From positions 28,541-92,540 of the forward strand of contig NZ_JAFEVZ010000016.1 of the NCBI RefSeq assembly GCF_022802975.1: DNA of 64,000 nt. The letters are read 5' to 3'. Below the pieces are notes generated by a model that saw only the letters and a program-made list of their open reading frames with translations, was not told where the DNA came from and did no database searches. This stretch comes from Flavobacterium pectinovorum (GTDB lineage Bacteria; Bacteroidota; Bacteroidia; Flavobacteriales; Flavobacteriaceae). The translations under genes were made by a program, and so were the position numbers. Of this stretch, positions 27,940-35,601 are shown piece after piece (the first letter of the stretch is position 1; the number at the start of each line of letters is the position of its first letter).

Positions 27940-29643
27940 ATGAAAAATAATTTTAAATGGTTCGCTGTAATCTTCGCAACAACGATTATCAATGCCCAGC
28001 AAAAAAATAGCGCCGAAAAGATTTTCATCAATGGAAATATTATTACGGTTGATGCCAAAAACAGCACGGCACAGGCTGTTGCAGTAAGTAACGGTAAAAT
28101 CCTTGCTGTTGGAACGAATGCTTCAATTGAAAAACTAAAAGATAAAAATACGGTTGTTGTTGACTTAAAAGGAAAAACCGTAGTACCCGGATTCATCGAC
28201 GGCCACAGTCATTTTATGGGTTTATCCAGATCGGCTACGGTAAACGTAGGTTCTCCTCCAATGGGTACTGTAAAAAATATTCCCGATTTGGTAAAACGTA
28301 TTCAGGATTTTCAAAAGGAAAAAAATATCGCTCAGGGCGAATGGATCGATGCTTACGGATACGATCAGGATCAATTAGAAGAAAAAAGACACCCGAATAA
28401 AGAAGACCTTGATGCTGCTTTTCCAAATAACCCGGTAACGATTACGAACATCAACGGGCACATGTCGGTTTCGAATTCTTATGCGTTAAAACTTTCTGGA
28501 ATTGACACAAGTACAGCTAACCCTGCCGGTGGTGCCATCGAAAGAAAAAAAGGTACCAACGAACCAACAGGATTGTTGCAGGAAAATGCCGGAAGATTAC
28601 TGAAAAGACCTGCAAAACCAGCTCCTTCGTTAGACGATCAGATAAAAGGCTTAAAAGAACAGCAATTGTTTTATGCGAGCAACGGAATTACAACCGCTCA
28701 GGACGGATACACGAGTTTTGAGGCACTTCAGTTATTAAAGAAAGCAGCCGACAAAAATGCTCTATTTATCGATATTGAAGCTTTGCCGGGCTATCCAACT
28801 TTAGATAAGGTACTGGAAAATCCTGAATTTAAGTTTGGTGTTCTAAAAAACCACTTAAAACTGGCCGGAACAAAAATGATTGCCGATGGTTCACCACAAG
28901 GTAAAACTGCTTTTTTCAGTAAATCCTATTTGGTAGAAGTACCGGGCTGTAACCACGATCACTGTACAGGTTTCCCTAACATTACGCAGGAACAGTTTGA
29001 TGCACTCGTTATTAAAACTTTTCAAAACAACATTCGCCCATTTGTGCATTGCAACGGAGATGCGACGATCGATATGTACTTAAAAGCAATCGAAAATGCG
29101 AATAAAACTTTAAATGTAAACAGCAGCGATCGCAGACCGGTTACGATTCACTCTCAGTTTGTAAGACCTGATCAGTTAGATGGCTATAAAAAACTCGGCA
29201 TCATTGCGGCTTTATTTAGCAATCACGCTTTCTTTTGGGGCGATGTACATACCCGTAATTTAGGTATCGAAAGAGCCAGTTTTTTAAGTCCGCTAAAATC
29301 AGCCCTAAAAAAAGGAGTTGTGGCAACCAACCATACTGATTATCCGGTAACGCCATTGAATCAATTGTTTTTATTGTGGACATCGGTAGAAAGAAAATCC
29401 CGTACAGGACAAGTTATTGGTCCAGATGAACGCCTGACTCCTATCGAAGGTCTTCGCGCCATTACTATAAACGGTGCTTACGAATATTTTGAAGAGAATA
29501 GCAAAGGTTCTATCGAAGCCGGAAAATTGGCAGATTTAGTGGTACTGTCAGACGATTTAACAAAAATAGAACCTTCTAAAATAAAAGACATTACTGTTTT
29601 GGAAACCATAAAAGAAGGAAAAACGATTTTTAAAAAGGACTAA
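27940..29643 (+). CDS. Exported amidohydrolase (YtcJ-like, amidohydrolase family 3)
   Basis: A 567-residue metal-dependent hydrolase with a probable signal peptide (ends near TIINAQ). The domain starts with the small beta-sandwich part (FINGNIITVDAKN) and the metal-binding VVPGFIDGHSHF, then ITINGAYEYFEENSKGSIEAGKLADLVVL near the C-terminus. Family members hydrolyse amide or related bonds and the substrates vary widely. In this operon it may cut an amide-linked organosulfur compound before transport of the product into the cytoplasm, which is inference. Confidence 0.85.
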   Translation: MKNNFKWFAVIFATTIINAQQKNSAEKIFINGNIITVDAKNSTAQAVAVSNGKILAVGTNASIEKLKDKNTVVVDLKGKTVVPGFIDGHSHFMGLSRSATVNVGSPPMGTVKNIPDLVKRIQDFQKEKNIAQGEWIDAYGYDQDQLEEKRHPNKEDLDAAFPNNPVTITNINGHMSVSNSYALKLSGIDTSTANPAGGAIERKKGTNEPTGLLQENAGRLLKRPAKPAPSLDDQIKGLKEQQLFYASNGITTAQDGYTSFEALQLLKKAADKNALFIDIEALPGYPTLDKVLENPEFKFGVLKNHLKLAGTKMIADGSPQGKTAFFSKSYLVEVPGCNHDHCTGFPNITQEQFDALVIKTFQNNIRPFVHCNGDATIDMYLKAIENANKTLNVNSSDRRPVTIHSQFVRPDQLDGYKKLGIIAALFSNHAFFWGDVHTRNLGIERASFLSPLKSALKKGVVATNHTDYPVTPLNQLFLLWTSVERKSRTGQVIGPDERLTPIEGLRAITINGAYEYFEENSKGSIEAGKLADLVVLSDDLTKIEPSKIKDITVLETIKEGKTIFKKD

Positions 29644-29659
29644 TTTAAAAACTAAAAAA

Positions 29660-29818
29660 ATGACTCAGACAAACCTTAATCCGGCACCTGCTATAGCAAT
29701 CAGAGTATCAAAAAAGAATGATGAAATTTCATGGTTTAGTGAAACTGTTTCCAGAAATACAAACGCTTCAGACAGCAGGAATACAAATTTGAAAAAGGAT
29801 TCTAAAAAAAATAAATAA
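29660..29818 (+). CDS. Small protein (52 aa) resembling the N-terminus of the next gene
   Basis: An ORF of 52 codons fits tightly between its neighbours (16 bp after the amidohydrolase, 5 bp before the monooxygenase). Residues 13-31 (IAIRVSKKNDEISWFSETV) align without gaps with the start of the SsuD-like protein (VSIRTTERVAEISWFNDII), sharing EISWF and several similar residues. The rest is polar and ends in a Lys-rich tail. It could be a separate small protein or the remnant of a second monooxygenase copy. No known function. Confidence 0.5.
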   Translation: MTQTNLNPAPAIAIRVSKKNDEISWFSETVSRNTNASDSRNTNLKKDSKKNK

Positions 29819-29823
29819 TAAAA

Positions 29824-30990
29824 ATGATTGAAGGAAAAATTGAAACTGTAAGCATCAGAACCACAGAAAGAGTAGCTGAAATTTCCTGGTTTAATGATAT
29901 TATTGGTGGAGATACGGAATATTTAGGGGTTTTAGATAACAACCGAAGAAGCAGTTACGAACACTGTCGTGAAATCACTTTAGAGGCTGAACGTCTCGGA
30001 TTTAGTAATATTCTTTATCCTTCAGCCTATACTGTGGGACAGGATGTGCTCACTTTTGCTGCCAGTGTTGCTCCTGAAACGCATAAGATTACTTTATTAC
30101 TGGCGATTCGTACCGGAGAAGTTCATCCGCCGATGTTAGCAAGGGCAATTTCATCATTAGATCACATTTTGAAGGGACGATTAATATTAAATATCATCAA
30201 TTCTGATTTGCCGGGAACCCGCGAAGATCCTAATCTAAGATACCAAAGATGTTCTGAAGTGATTCAGATTTTACAACAAGCCTGGACACAGGACAGAATC
30301 TCTCACAAAGGTGAAATTTATCAGTTTGACCTGCCTTCTGACCCTGTAAAATCGTACCAGCAAAATGGAGGTCCATTATTGTATTTTGGAGGAACCTCTC
30401 CCGGATCAAGAGCGGTTTGCGCCAAACACTGCGATGTATTTTTGACCTGGCCTGAATCTGAAGAATCGATGTATGCGACTTTAAAAGAAATGAGTGAACG
30501 TGTTGCTGCAGAAGGAAGAGTGATCGATTTTGGATTAAGGATCCATGTAATTGTTCGCGAAACGCAGGAAGAAGCAAGAGCGTATGCGAAGAAGCTAATT
30601 TCAAAATTTGACGAAAAACGAGGACTGGAAATCAGAAGCCGCGGTGAAGATTCGCGCTCACTGGGAGTTTTAAAACAAGATGAATTAAGAGAAACTGCTG
30701 ATAATGAAGGATATGTTGAAGATATTTTATGGACAGATATTGGCAAAGTTTTTTCAGGCTGCGGAAGCGGATTGGTGGGAAGTGCCGACCAGATTGTCGA
30801 AAAACTAAACCGCTATATGGATATGGGTTTCCGTTCTTTTATTTTCTCCGGTTTTCCTCTAATTGAAGAAGCGAATTATTTTGCCAAACTAGTTTTACCA
30901 CGTTTGCCTAATGTTTCACTGCCTGATTTACAAGGAAGAATTCCAAAAGAAACACCTTCAACACCTTTAACCAATGCCGAATTGGTTTAG
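29824..30990 (+). CDS. LLM-class flavin-dependent monooxygenase (SsuD-like)
   Basis: A 388-residue luciferase-like monooxygenase with the length and layout of alkanesulfonate monooxygenase SsuD, which uses reduced FMN and oxygen to split sulfonates into aldehyde and sulfite. Visible family features are EAERLGFSNILYPSAYTVGQDVLTF at about residues 54-78, RTGEVHPPMLAR, GRLILNIINSD and the C-terminal GFRSFIFSGFPLIEEA. A partner flavin reductase is not in the window. Being in a cysteine-biosynthesis operon under a Cys-rich leader supports a desulfonation role. Dimethylsulfone or other LLM substrates cannot be excluded. Confidence 0.85.
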   Translation: MIEGKIETVSIRTTERVAEISWFNDIIGGDTEYLGVLDNNRRSSYEHCREITLEAERLGFSNILYPSAYTVGQDVLTFAASVAPETHKITLLLAIRTGEVHPPMLARAISSLDHILKGRLILNIINSDLPGTREDPNLRYQRCSEVIQILQQAWTQDRISHKGEIYQFDLPSDPVKSYQQNGGPLLYFGGTSPGSRAVCAKHCDVFLTWPESEESMYATLKEMSERVAAEGRVIDFGLRIHVIVRETQEEARAYAKKLISKFDEKRGLEIRSRGEDSRSLGVLKQDELRETADNEGYVEDILWTDIGKVFSGCGSGLVGSADQIVEKLNRYMDMGFRSFIFSGFPLIEEANYFAKLVLPRLPNVSLPDLQGRIPKETPSTPLTNAELV

Positions 30991-31011
30991 CTATAAAAAT
31001 TAAAATTTAAA

Positions 31012-32454
31012 ATGTCAGAAATAGAAAAAAAACAAGAATACAAAAGAGAACTCGGTCTTGCCGATGCTGCCTTATTGGTCGCCAGCGGAATGATTGGTTC
31101 GGGAATTTTTATCGTAAGTGCCGATGTTACCCGTAATATCGGATCAGCGGGCTGGCTTATTTTAGTATGGCTAATCGGCGGATTCATGACCTTAACTGCA
31201 GCCGTTAGTTATGGAGAATTAAGTGGAATGTTTCCGAAATCGGGTGGTCAGTATGTTTATTTAAAAGAAGCTTACAATCCGCTCGTAGCATTTGTTTATG
31301 GGTGGAGTTTGTTTACAGTCATTCAAACCGGAACCATTGCTGCAGTTTGTGTTTCGTTCTTTAAATTTCTGGCGTATTTTTTTCCGCTTTTCAGCGAAGA
31401 TTTGGTAGCCTTTAAAATTGGAGATTCATTTACCATTTCGCCGGCACAGCTTTCGTCGATTGTCTTGTTGTTCATTTTAACCTATATCAATACCAAAGGA
31501 GTAAAACTCGGAAAAGTGATTCAGAAGTTTTTTACCGGAACCAAATTAATCAGCTTACTAATTCTGATTGTCTTCGGGTTTATCTTTTTTAAACCCGAAA
31601 TCTGGCAGGCAAACTGGGCAAATCCTTTTCATCTGCAGAAATTAAATCCGGATGGTTCGTTTTTACAATACACCAATACACCTGCTTTTTGGGGCGCCAT
31701 CGCTTCTGCATTAGTCGGAACCGTAATCAGTTATGATGCCTGGAATAATGTAACTTTTGTTTCGGATGAAATAAAAAATCCAAAGCGAAATATTGGTTTG
31801 AGTTTGCTTTTAGGAACTGCCGTCGTTACCATTATTTATGTATCAGTGAATGTAATGTTTACGGCAGTACTGTCTATTGAAGCCATTGGAACGCCGGAAA
31901 AAGACAGGGTTGGAATTGCCGCTGCCCAGGCTATTTTTGGCTCTAGTGGAACGTCGATTATTGCTTTAATGATTCTGATCGCTTCTTTTGGATGTGCCAA
32001 CGGAATGATTTTATCAGGTGCAAGAGTCTATCAAAGCATGGCAAAAGACGGTTTGTTTTTCAAGAAAACAGCGATTTTAAATAAACATGCTGTTCCTGCA
32101 AATGCACTTTGGATACAGTTTTTTATGGCTGTTATTTTGAGCTTAAGCGGTCGCTACGGAAACTTATTAGACATGATTTCTTTTGTAGTCGTTTTATTTT
32201 ACGTGATAACCATTGCCGGAATTTTTGTCCTACGAATTAAAAAGCCCCAGCACGAAAGGCCTTACAGGGCATTTGGCTATCCGTTTTTACCCGCGATTTA
32301 TATTGTTTTAGGGTCGGCGTTTTGTATTTTATTGATCATTTACAAACCAACCTATACCTGGCCAGGATTGATTATCGCAGGCATCGGAATACCCGTTTAT
32401 TATATCAGAGAAAAATTCTCAACATCTAAAATTCCAAATTCTGACAATAGTTAA
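31012..32454 (+). CDS. APC-family amino-acid permease
   Basis: A 480-residue inner-membrane protein with about 12 hydrophobic segments and the APC family start LGLADAALLVASGMIGSGIFI followed by GGQYVYLKEAYNPLVAF. It belongs to the amino acid-polyamine-organocation superfamily (LAT-like). The substrate is unknown. In this operon a sulfur amino acid or an amidohydrolase product is a reasonable guess. It starts 21 bp after the monooxygenase stop and ends 50 bp before serine acetyltransferase. Confidence 0.85.
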   Translation: MSEIEKKQEYKRELGLADAALLVASGMIGSGIFIVSADVTRNIGSAGWLILVWLIGGFMTLTAAVSYGELSGMFPKSGGQYVYLKEAYNPLVAFVYGWSLFTVIQTGTIAAVCVSFFKFLAYFFPLFSEDLVAFKIGDSFTISPAQLSSIVLLFILTYINTKGVKLGKVIQKFFTGTKLISLLILIVFGFIFFKPEIWQANWANPFHLQKLNPDGSFLQYTNTPAFWGAIASALVGTVISYDAWNNVTFVSDEIKNPKRNIGLSLLLGTAVVTIIYVSVNVMFTAVLSIEAIGTPEKDRVGIAAAQAIFGSSGTSIIALMILIASFGCANGMILSGARVYQSMAKDGLFFKKTAILNKHAVPANALWIQFFMAVILSLSGRYGNLLDMISFVVVLFYVITIAGIFVLRIKKPQHERPYRAFGYPFLPAIYIVLGSAFCILLIIYKPTYTWPGLIIAGIGIPVYYIREKFSTSKIPNSDNS

Positions 32455-32504
32455 AATTGTAACTCTTGAAAAATATTAGCTAAAGAACCAAAAAACCATT
32501 CAAT

Positions 32505-33329
32505 ATGAACTCATTTTATCAGGAAATAGCAAATCAGCATCAAAATTTATCCCTTCTTCCTCCAAAGAAATTAATCCATCATTTTATTGATGAGTTGTTT
32601 TGTGTGTTGTTTTCAACTACGTCTAAATCTTTAGGCAATGTGACTATTATTGAAGGCAAATTCACTGAATTAGAAATTCAATTCAACGAATTAGTGTTGG
32701 ATTTTGCTCCGGAAAGCGACAAAAGCAATCAACAGACCAAAACGTTTTTTCATGCCTTGCCGGCTTTACACAAAAAAGTACTGAATGATGCCCAGACCAT
32801 TTTTTCTAAAGATCCGGCTGCCAAAACTTTGGAGGAAGTTTTGTATTCTTATCCCGGATTTTTTGCCATTGCAATTTATCGCTTCTCACACCAGCTTTGG
32901 GAACAGGATTTGAAACTTTTGGCACGAACTATTTCAGAGTATGCCCATATTAAAACCAGTATCGAAATTCATCCCGGAGCGCAGATTGGAGACGATTTTG
33001 CCATCGACCACGGTACCGGAATAGTCATTGGAGAAACAGCTGTGATTGGCAATAATGTCCAAATTTATCAGGGTGTGACGCTTGGTGCTCTAAGTGTAAA
33101 AAAAGAAGAAGCTTTCATTAAAAGACATCCCACAATCGAAGACAATGTGGTTATTTATGCCAACAGCACTATCCTTGGAGGACAGACAACTGTAGGCAGA
33201 GATTCCATCATTGGAGGAAATGTTTGGCTTACTTATACTGTTCCTTCAAACTCAGTTGTGTATCATAAAAATGAGATGAAAGTAAAAGATAACAATCCGT
33301 TCCCGGAACCAATTTTTTATTCGATATAA
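32505..33329 (+). CDS. cysE: Serine O-acetyltransferase
   Basis: A 274-residue enzyme that makes O-acetylserine, the carbon acceptor for cysteine synthesis. A helical N-terminal part (about 1-140) precedes the left-handed beta-helix with hexapeptide repeats: IEIHPGAQIGDDFAIDHGTG, VIGETAVIGNNVQIYQGVTLGA. The catalytic His is in IDHGTG and the second in the HPTIEDN stretch. The order acetyltransferase, cysteine synthase, encapsulin is the same set as srpH, srpG and srpI of Synechococcus. It is the last close-spaced gene of operon C. Confidence 0.92.
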   Translation: MNSFYQEIANQHQNLSLLPPKKLIHHFIDELFCVLFSTTSKSLGNVTIIEGKFTELEIQFNELVLDFAPESDKSNQQTKTFFHALPALHKKVLNDAQTIFSKDPAAKTLEEVLYSYPGFFAIAIYRFSHQLWEQDLKLLARTISEYAHIKTSIEIHPGAQIGDDFAIDHGTGIVIGETAVIGNNVQIYQGVTLGALSVKKEEAFIKRHPTIEDNVVIYANSTILGGQTTVGRDSIIGGNVWLTYTVPSNSVVYHKNEMKVKDNNPFPEPIFYSI

Positions 33330-33383
33330 AAAAATTTAAACCATATAAGTTCATTTAAAAGCAATGTCTAAAAAAGTTTTTTG

Positions 33384-33486
33384 TTTCACGCAAATTCTGG
33401 AAGATTATGGCAGATTTAATTTAGATAAATATTTATGAAAAAAATCTGCGTACATCTGCTTAAATCTTTTTTAAATCTGCGTGAAA
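33384..33486. repeat. Intergenic inverted repeat (TTTCACGCA family)
   Basis: TTTCACGCA at 33384-33392 pairs with TGCGTGAAA at 33478-33486, and between them CAGATTTA / AAATCTGC sequences recur several times. It looks like a dispersed palindrome. It sits between the serine acetyltransferase and cysteine synthase genes and may separate cysK from operon C transcription. Confidence 0.5.
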
Positions 33487-33567
33487 AAAAATTAAAGGAT
33501 TGCATAACAGACTAAAACTAAAATGAACTTATATCACTTATATGGTGAGAAAAACAAACCAACTATT

Positions 33568-34476
33568 ATGAAATATCAAAATATACTGGAAACCATAGGC
33601 AATACACCTCACGTAAGGCTCAACAAACTTTTCAAAAATCATCAGGTTTGGATTAAACTGGAAAAAACAAACCCGGGGTCGAGCATCAAAGACCGTATTG
33701 CTTTGGCGATGATTGAAGATGCCGAGAAAAAAGGGCTTTTAAATCCGGATTCGGTTATTATTGAACCTACTTCGGGGAATACCGGAATTGGACTGGCATT
33801 GGTTGGAGCTGTCAAAGGGTACAAAGTCATTTTGGTAATGCCGGAATCCATGAGTCTGGAACGAAGAAAAATCATGAATGCGTATGGTGCCGAATTTGTT
33901 TTGACGCCTAGAGAAAAAGGAACTTCGGGTGCTGTTGAAAAAGCACATGAACTGGCTGCCGCAACCCCCAATTCATTTATACCATTGCAATTCAATAATC
34001 CTGCAAATGTCGAAGTTCATGAAAGAACAACCGCTCAGGAAATCATTAAAGATTTTCCAGATGGAATTGACTATCTGATAACAGGTGTTGGAACGGGCGG
34101 GCACATTACCGGAGTTTCCAAAATTTTAAAACAGCATTTTCCAAATTTAAAAACCTTTGCTGTCGAACCTGCGTTATCACCTGTTTTAAGCGGTGGTCAG
34201 CCCTCACCTCATCCTCTGCAGGGAATTGGAGCAGGGTTTATTCCTCAGGTTTTTAACAGCAAATATATTGATGAAGTTATTACAGTCGAAAAAGATGCCG
34301 CTTTTAATTATGCAAAAAAAATAACCCGCGAAGAGGGAATTTTTTCAGGCATTTCAACAGGAGCAGTGCTGTCTGCCGTTTCTCAGAAACTGAAAGACAT
34401 CCCTGAAAATGCTGTAGTTCTGACTTTCAATTATGACACCGGAGAAAGATATCTCTCTATTGATGAGCTGTATTGA
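33568..34476 (+). CDS. cysK: Cysteine synthase (O-acetylserine sulfhydrylase)
   Basis: A PLP enzyme that joins sulfide to O-acetylserine. The frame is open from 33523, but the start at 33568 (MKYQNILETIGNTPHVRLNK) fits the family and places the PLP lysine at position 41 (NPGSSIKDR), its usual place. This gives 302 residues. PTSGNTGIGLA, GVGTGGHITGV and GIFSGISTGA are the substrate and phosphate-binding loops. With the acetyltransferase upstream it completes cysteine synthesis and so supplies the substrate for the desulfurase encoded downstream. Confidence 0.93.
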   Translation: MKYQNILETIGNTPHVRLNKLFKNHQVWIKLEKTNPGSSIKDRIALAMIEDAEKKGLLNPDSVIIEPTSGNTGIGLALVGAVKGYKVILVMPESMSLERRKIMNAYGAEFVLTPREKGTSGAVEKAHELAAATPNSFIPLQFNNPANVEVHERTTAQEIIKDFPDGIDYLITGVGTGGHITGVSKILKQHFPNLKTFAVEPALSPVLSGGQPSPHPLQGIGAGFIPQVFNSKYIDEVITVEKDAAFNYAKKITREEGIFSGISTGAVLSAVSQKLKDIPENAVVLTFNYDTGERYLSIDELY

Positions 34477-34487
34477 TCCGTTATAGG

Positions 34488-34547
34488 TGTCAGGCTAAGC
34501 GGAGTCGAAGCCCTTTAGTGTTTAAAAGCCTTCGACTCGGCCTGACA
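34488..34547. repeat. Intergenic palindrome (AGCGGAGTCGAAG family)
   Basis: GTCAGGCTAAGCGGAGTCGAAG pairs with CTTCGACTCGGCCTGAC around a short loop, 11 bp after the cysK stop. The same family occurs at 822 and 57083. It may serve as a transcription end for cysK. Confidence 0.6.
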
Positions 34548-34680
34548 TCAATTCATTAAGTTACAAATAATTTAACACATTAATATTCAAACAACTAAAT
34601 CAATTATTTTTTTTAACATAAATTTACTCGTAAAACATAATAGCAAATAAACCAATCAATTAACCTTTAAAAATTAAATT

Positions 34681-35601
34681 ATGGCAGAATCAAAAAAACA
34701 ACAGACCGCATTAGGCGATGTAGCAGCAAGACAATTAGCGATTGCTACACGTTCAGTTCCTCAAATCGGAACTATTTCACCACGCTGGCTAACACATCTT
34801 TTACACTGGACACCGGTAGAATCTGGAGTTTACCGTCTGAATAAAGTAAAAGACGGCAGCCATATCGAAGTAGATTGCTCGGCAAGAGACGAAAGAATTT
34901 TACCAAACACTTTTGTAGATTATATCGATAATCCAAGAGAGTATAATCTGGCAGCTGTTCAGACCATTGTTGATGTTCATACACGTGTTTCTGATTTGTA
35001 CAGCAAGCCGTATAACCAGATTACAGAACAATTGCGTTTAGCAATCGAAACGATCAAAGAACGTCAGGAAAGCGAATTAATCAATAACAAAGATTATGGT
35101 TTATTAAGCAATGTTGCGCCTTCTCAAATTATAAAAACCAGAACCGGTGCGCCAACTCCTGATGATTTAGACGAATTATTGACAAAAGTGTGGAAAGAGC
35201 CTGGATTCTTTTTATTACACCCGCTAGCTATTGCAGCTTTTGGACGTGAGTGCACACGTCGTGGTGTTCCGCCTCCAACAACTTCTTTATTTGGATCTCA
35301 GTTTTTAACATGGAGAGGTATTCCGCTTATTCCATCAGATAAACTGCCTATTCAAAATGGTAAGTCAAAAATCATTTTGTTACGTACAGGCGAAAGCCGT
35401 CAGGGCGTTATCGGATTGATTCAGCCGGGATTACAAGGCGAACAGTCCCCTGGATTATCAGTTCGTTTCATGGGAATAAACGAAAAAGCAATTGCTTCTT
35501 ATTTAGTATCGCTTTATTGCTCATTGGCCATTTTGGTAGATGATGCCATTGCGGTTTTAGAAGATGTAGAAATAGGAAAGTATCATGAGTACAAATATTA
35601 A
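34681..35601 (+). CDS. Family 2A encapsulin shell protein (SrpI type)
   Basis: A 306-residue HK97-fold shell protein. The N-terminal arm and body match the SrpI type: TALGDVAARQLAIATRSVPQ, WLTHLLHWTPVESGVYRLN, the KVWKEPGFFLLHPLAIAAFGRE segment and GVPPPTTSLFGSQFLTWRGIPLIP. Family 2A shells form compartments of 60 subunits around a cysteine desulfurase, and elemental sulfur storage has been reported for them. The desulfurase start codon lies 17 bp inside this gene, so shell and cargo are translationally coupled. Upstream cysE and cysK provide cysteine. A 204-bp gap with one palindrome suggests its own promoter, but none is obvious. Confidence 0.92.
   Translation: MAESKKQQTALGDVAARQLAIATRSVPQIGTISPRWLTHLLHWTPVESGVYRLNKVKDGSHIEVDCSARDERILPNTFVDYIDNPREYNLAAVQTIVDVHTRVSDLYSKPYNQITEQLRLAIETIKERQESELINNKDYGLLSNVAPSQIIKTRTGAPTPDDLDELLTKVWKEPGFFLLHPLAIAAFGRECTRRGVPPPTTSLFGSQFLTWRGIPLIPSDKLPIQNGKSKIILLRTGESRQGVIGLIQPGLQGEQSPGLSVRFMGINEKAIASYLVSLYCSLAILVDDAIAVLEDVEIGKYHEYKY

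Noticed and set aside
33523..33567. A longer start for cysteine synthase
   Set aside because: The start at 33568 begins at the conserved family N-terminus and puts the PLP lysine at residue 41, its normal place.
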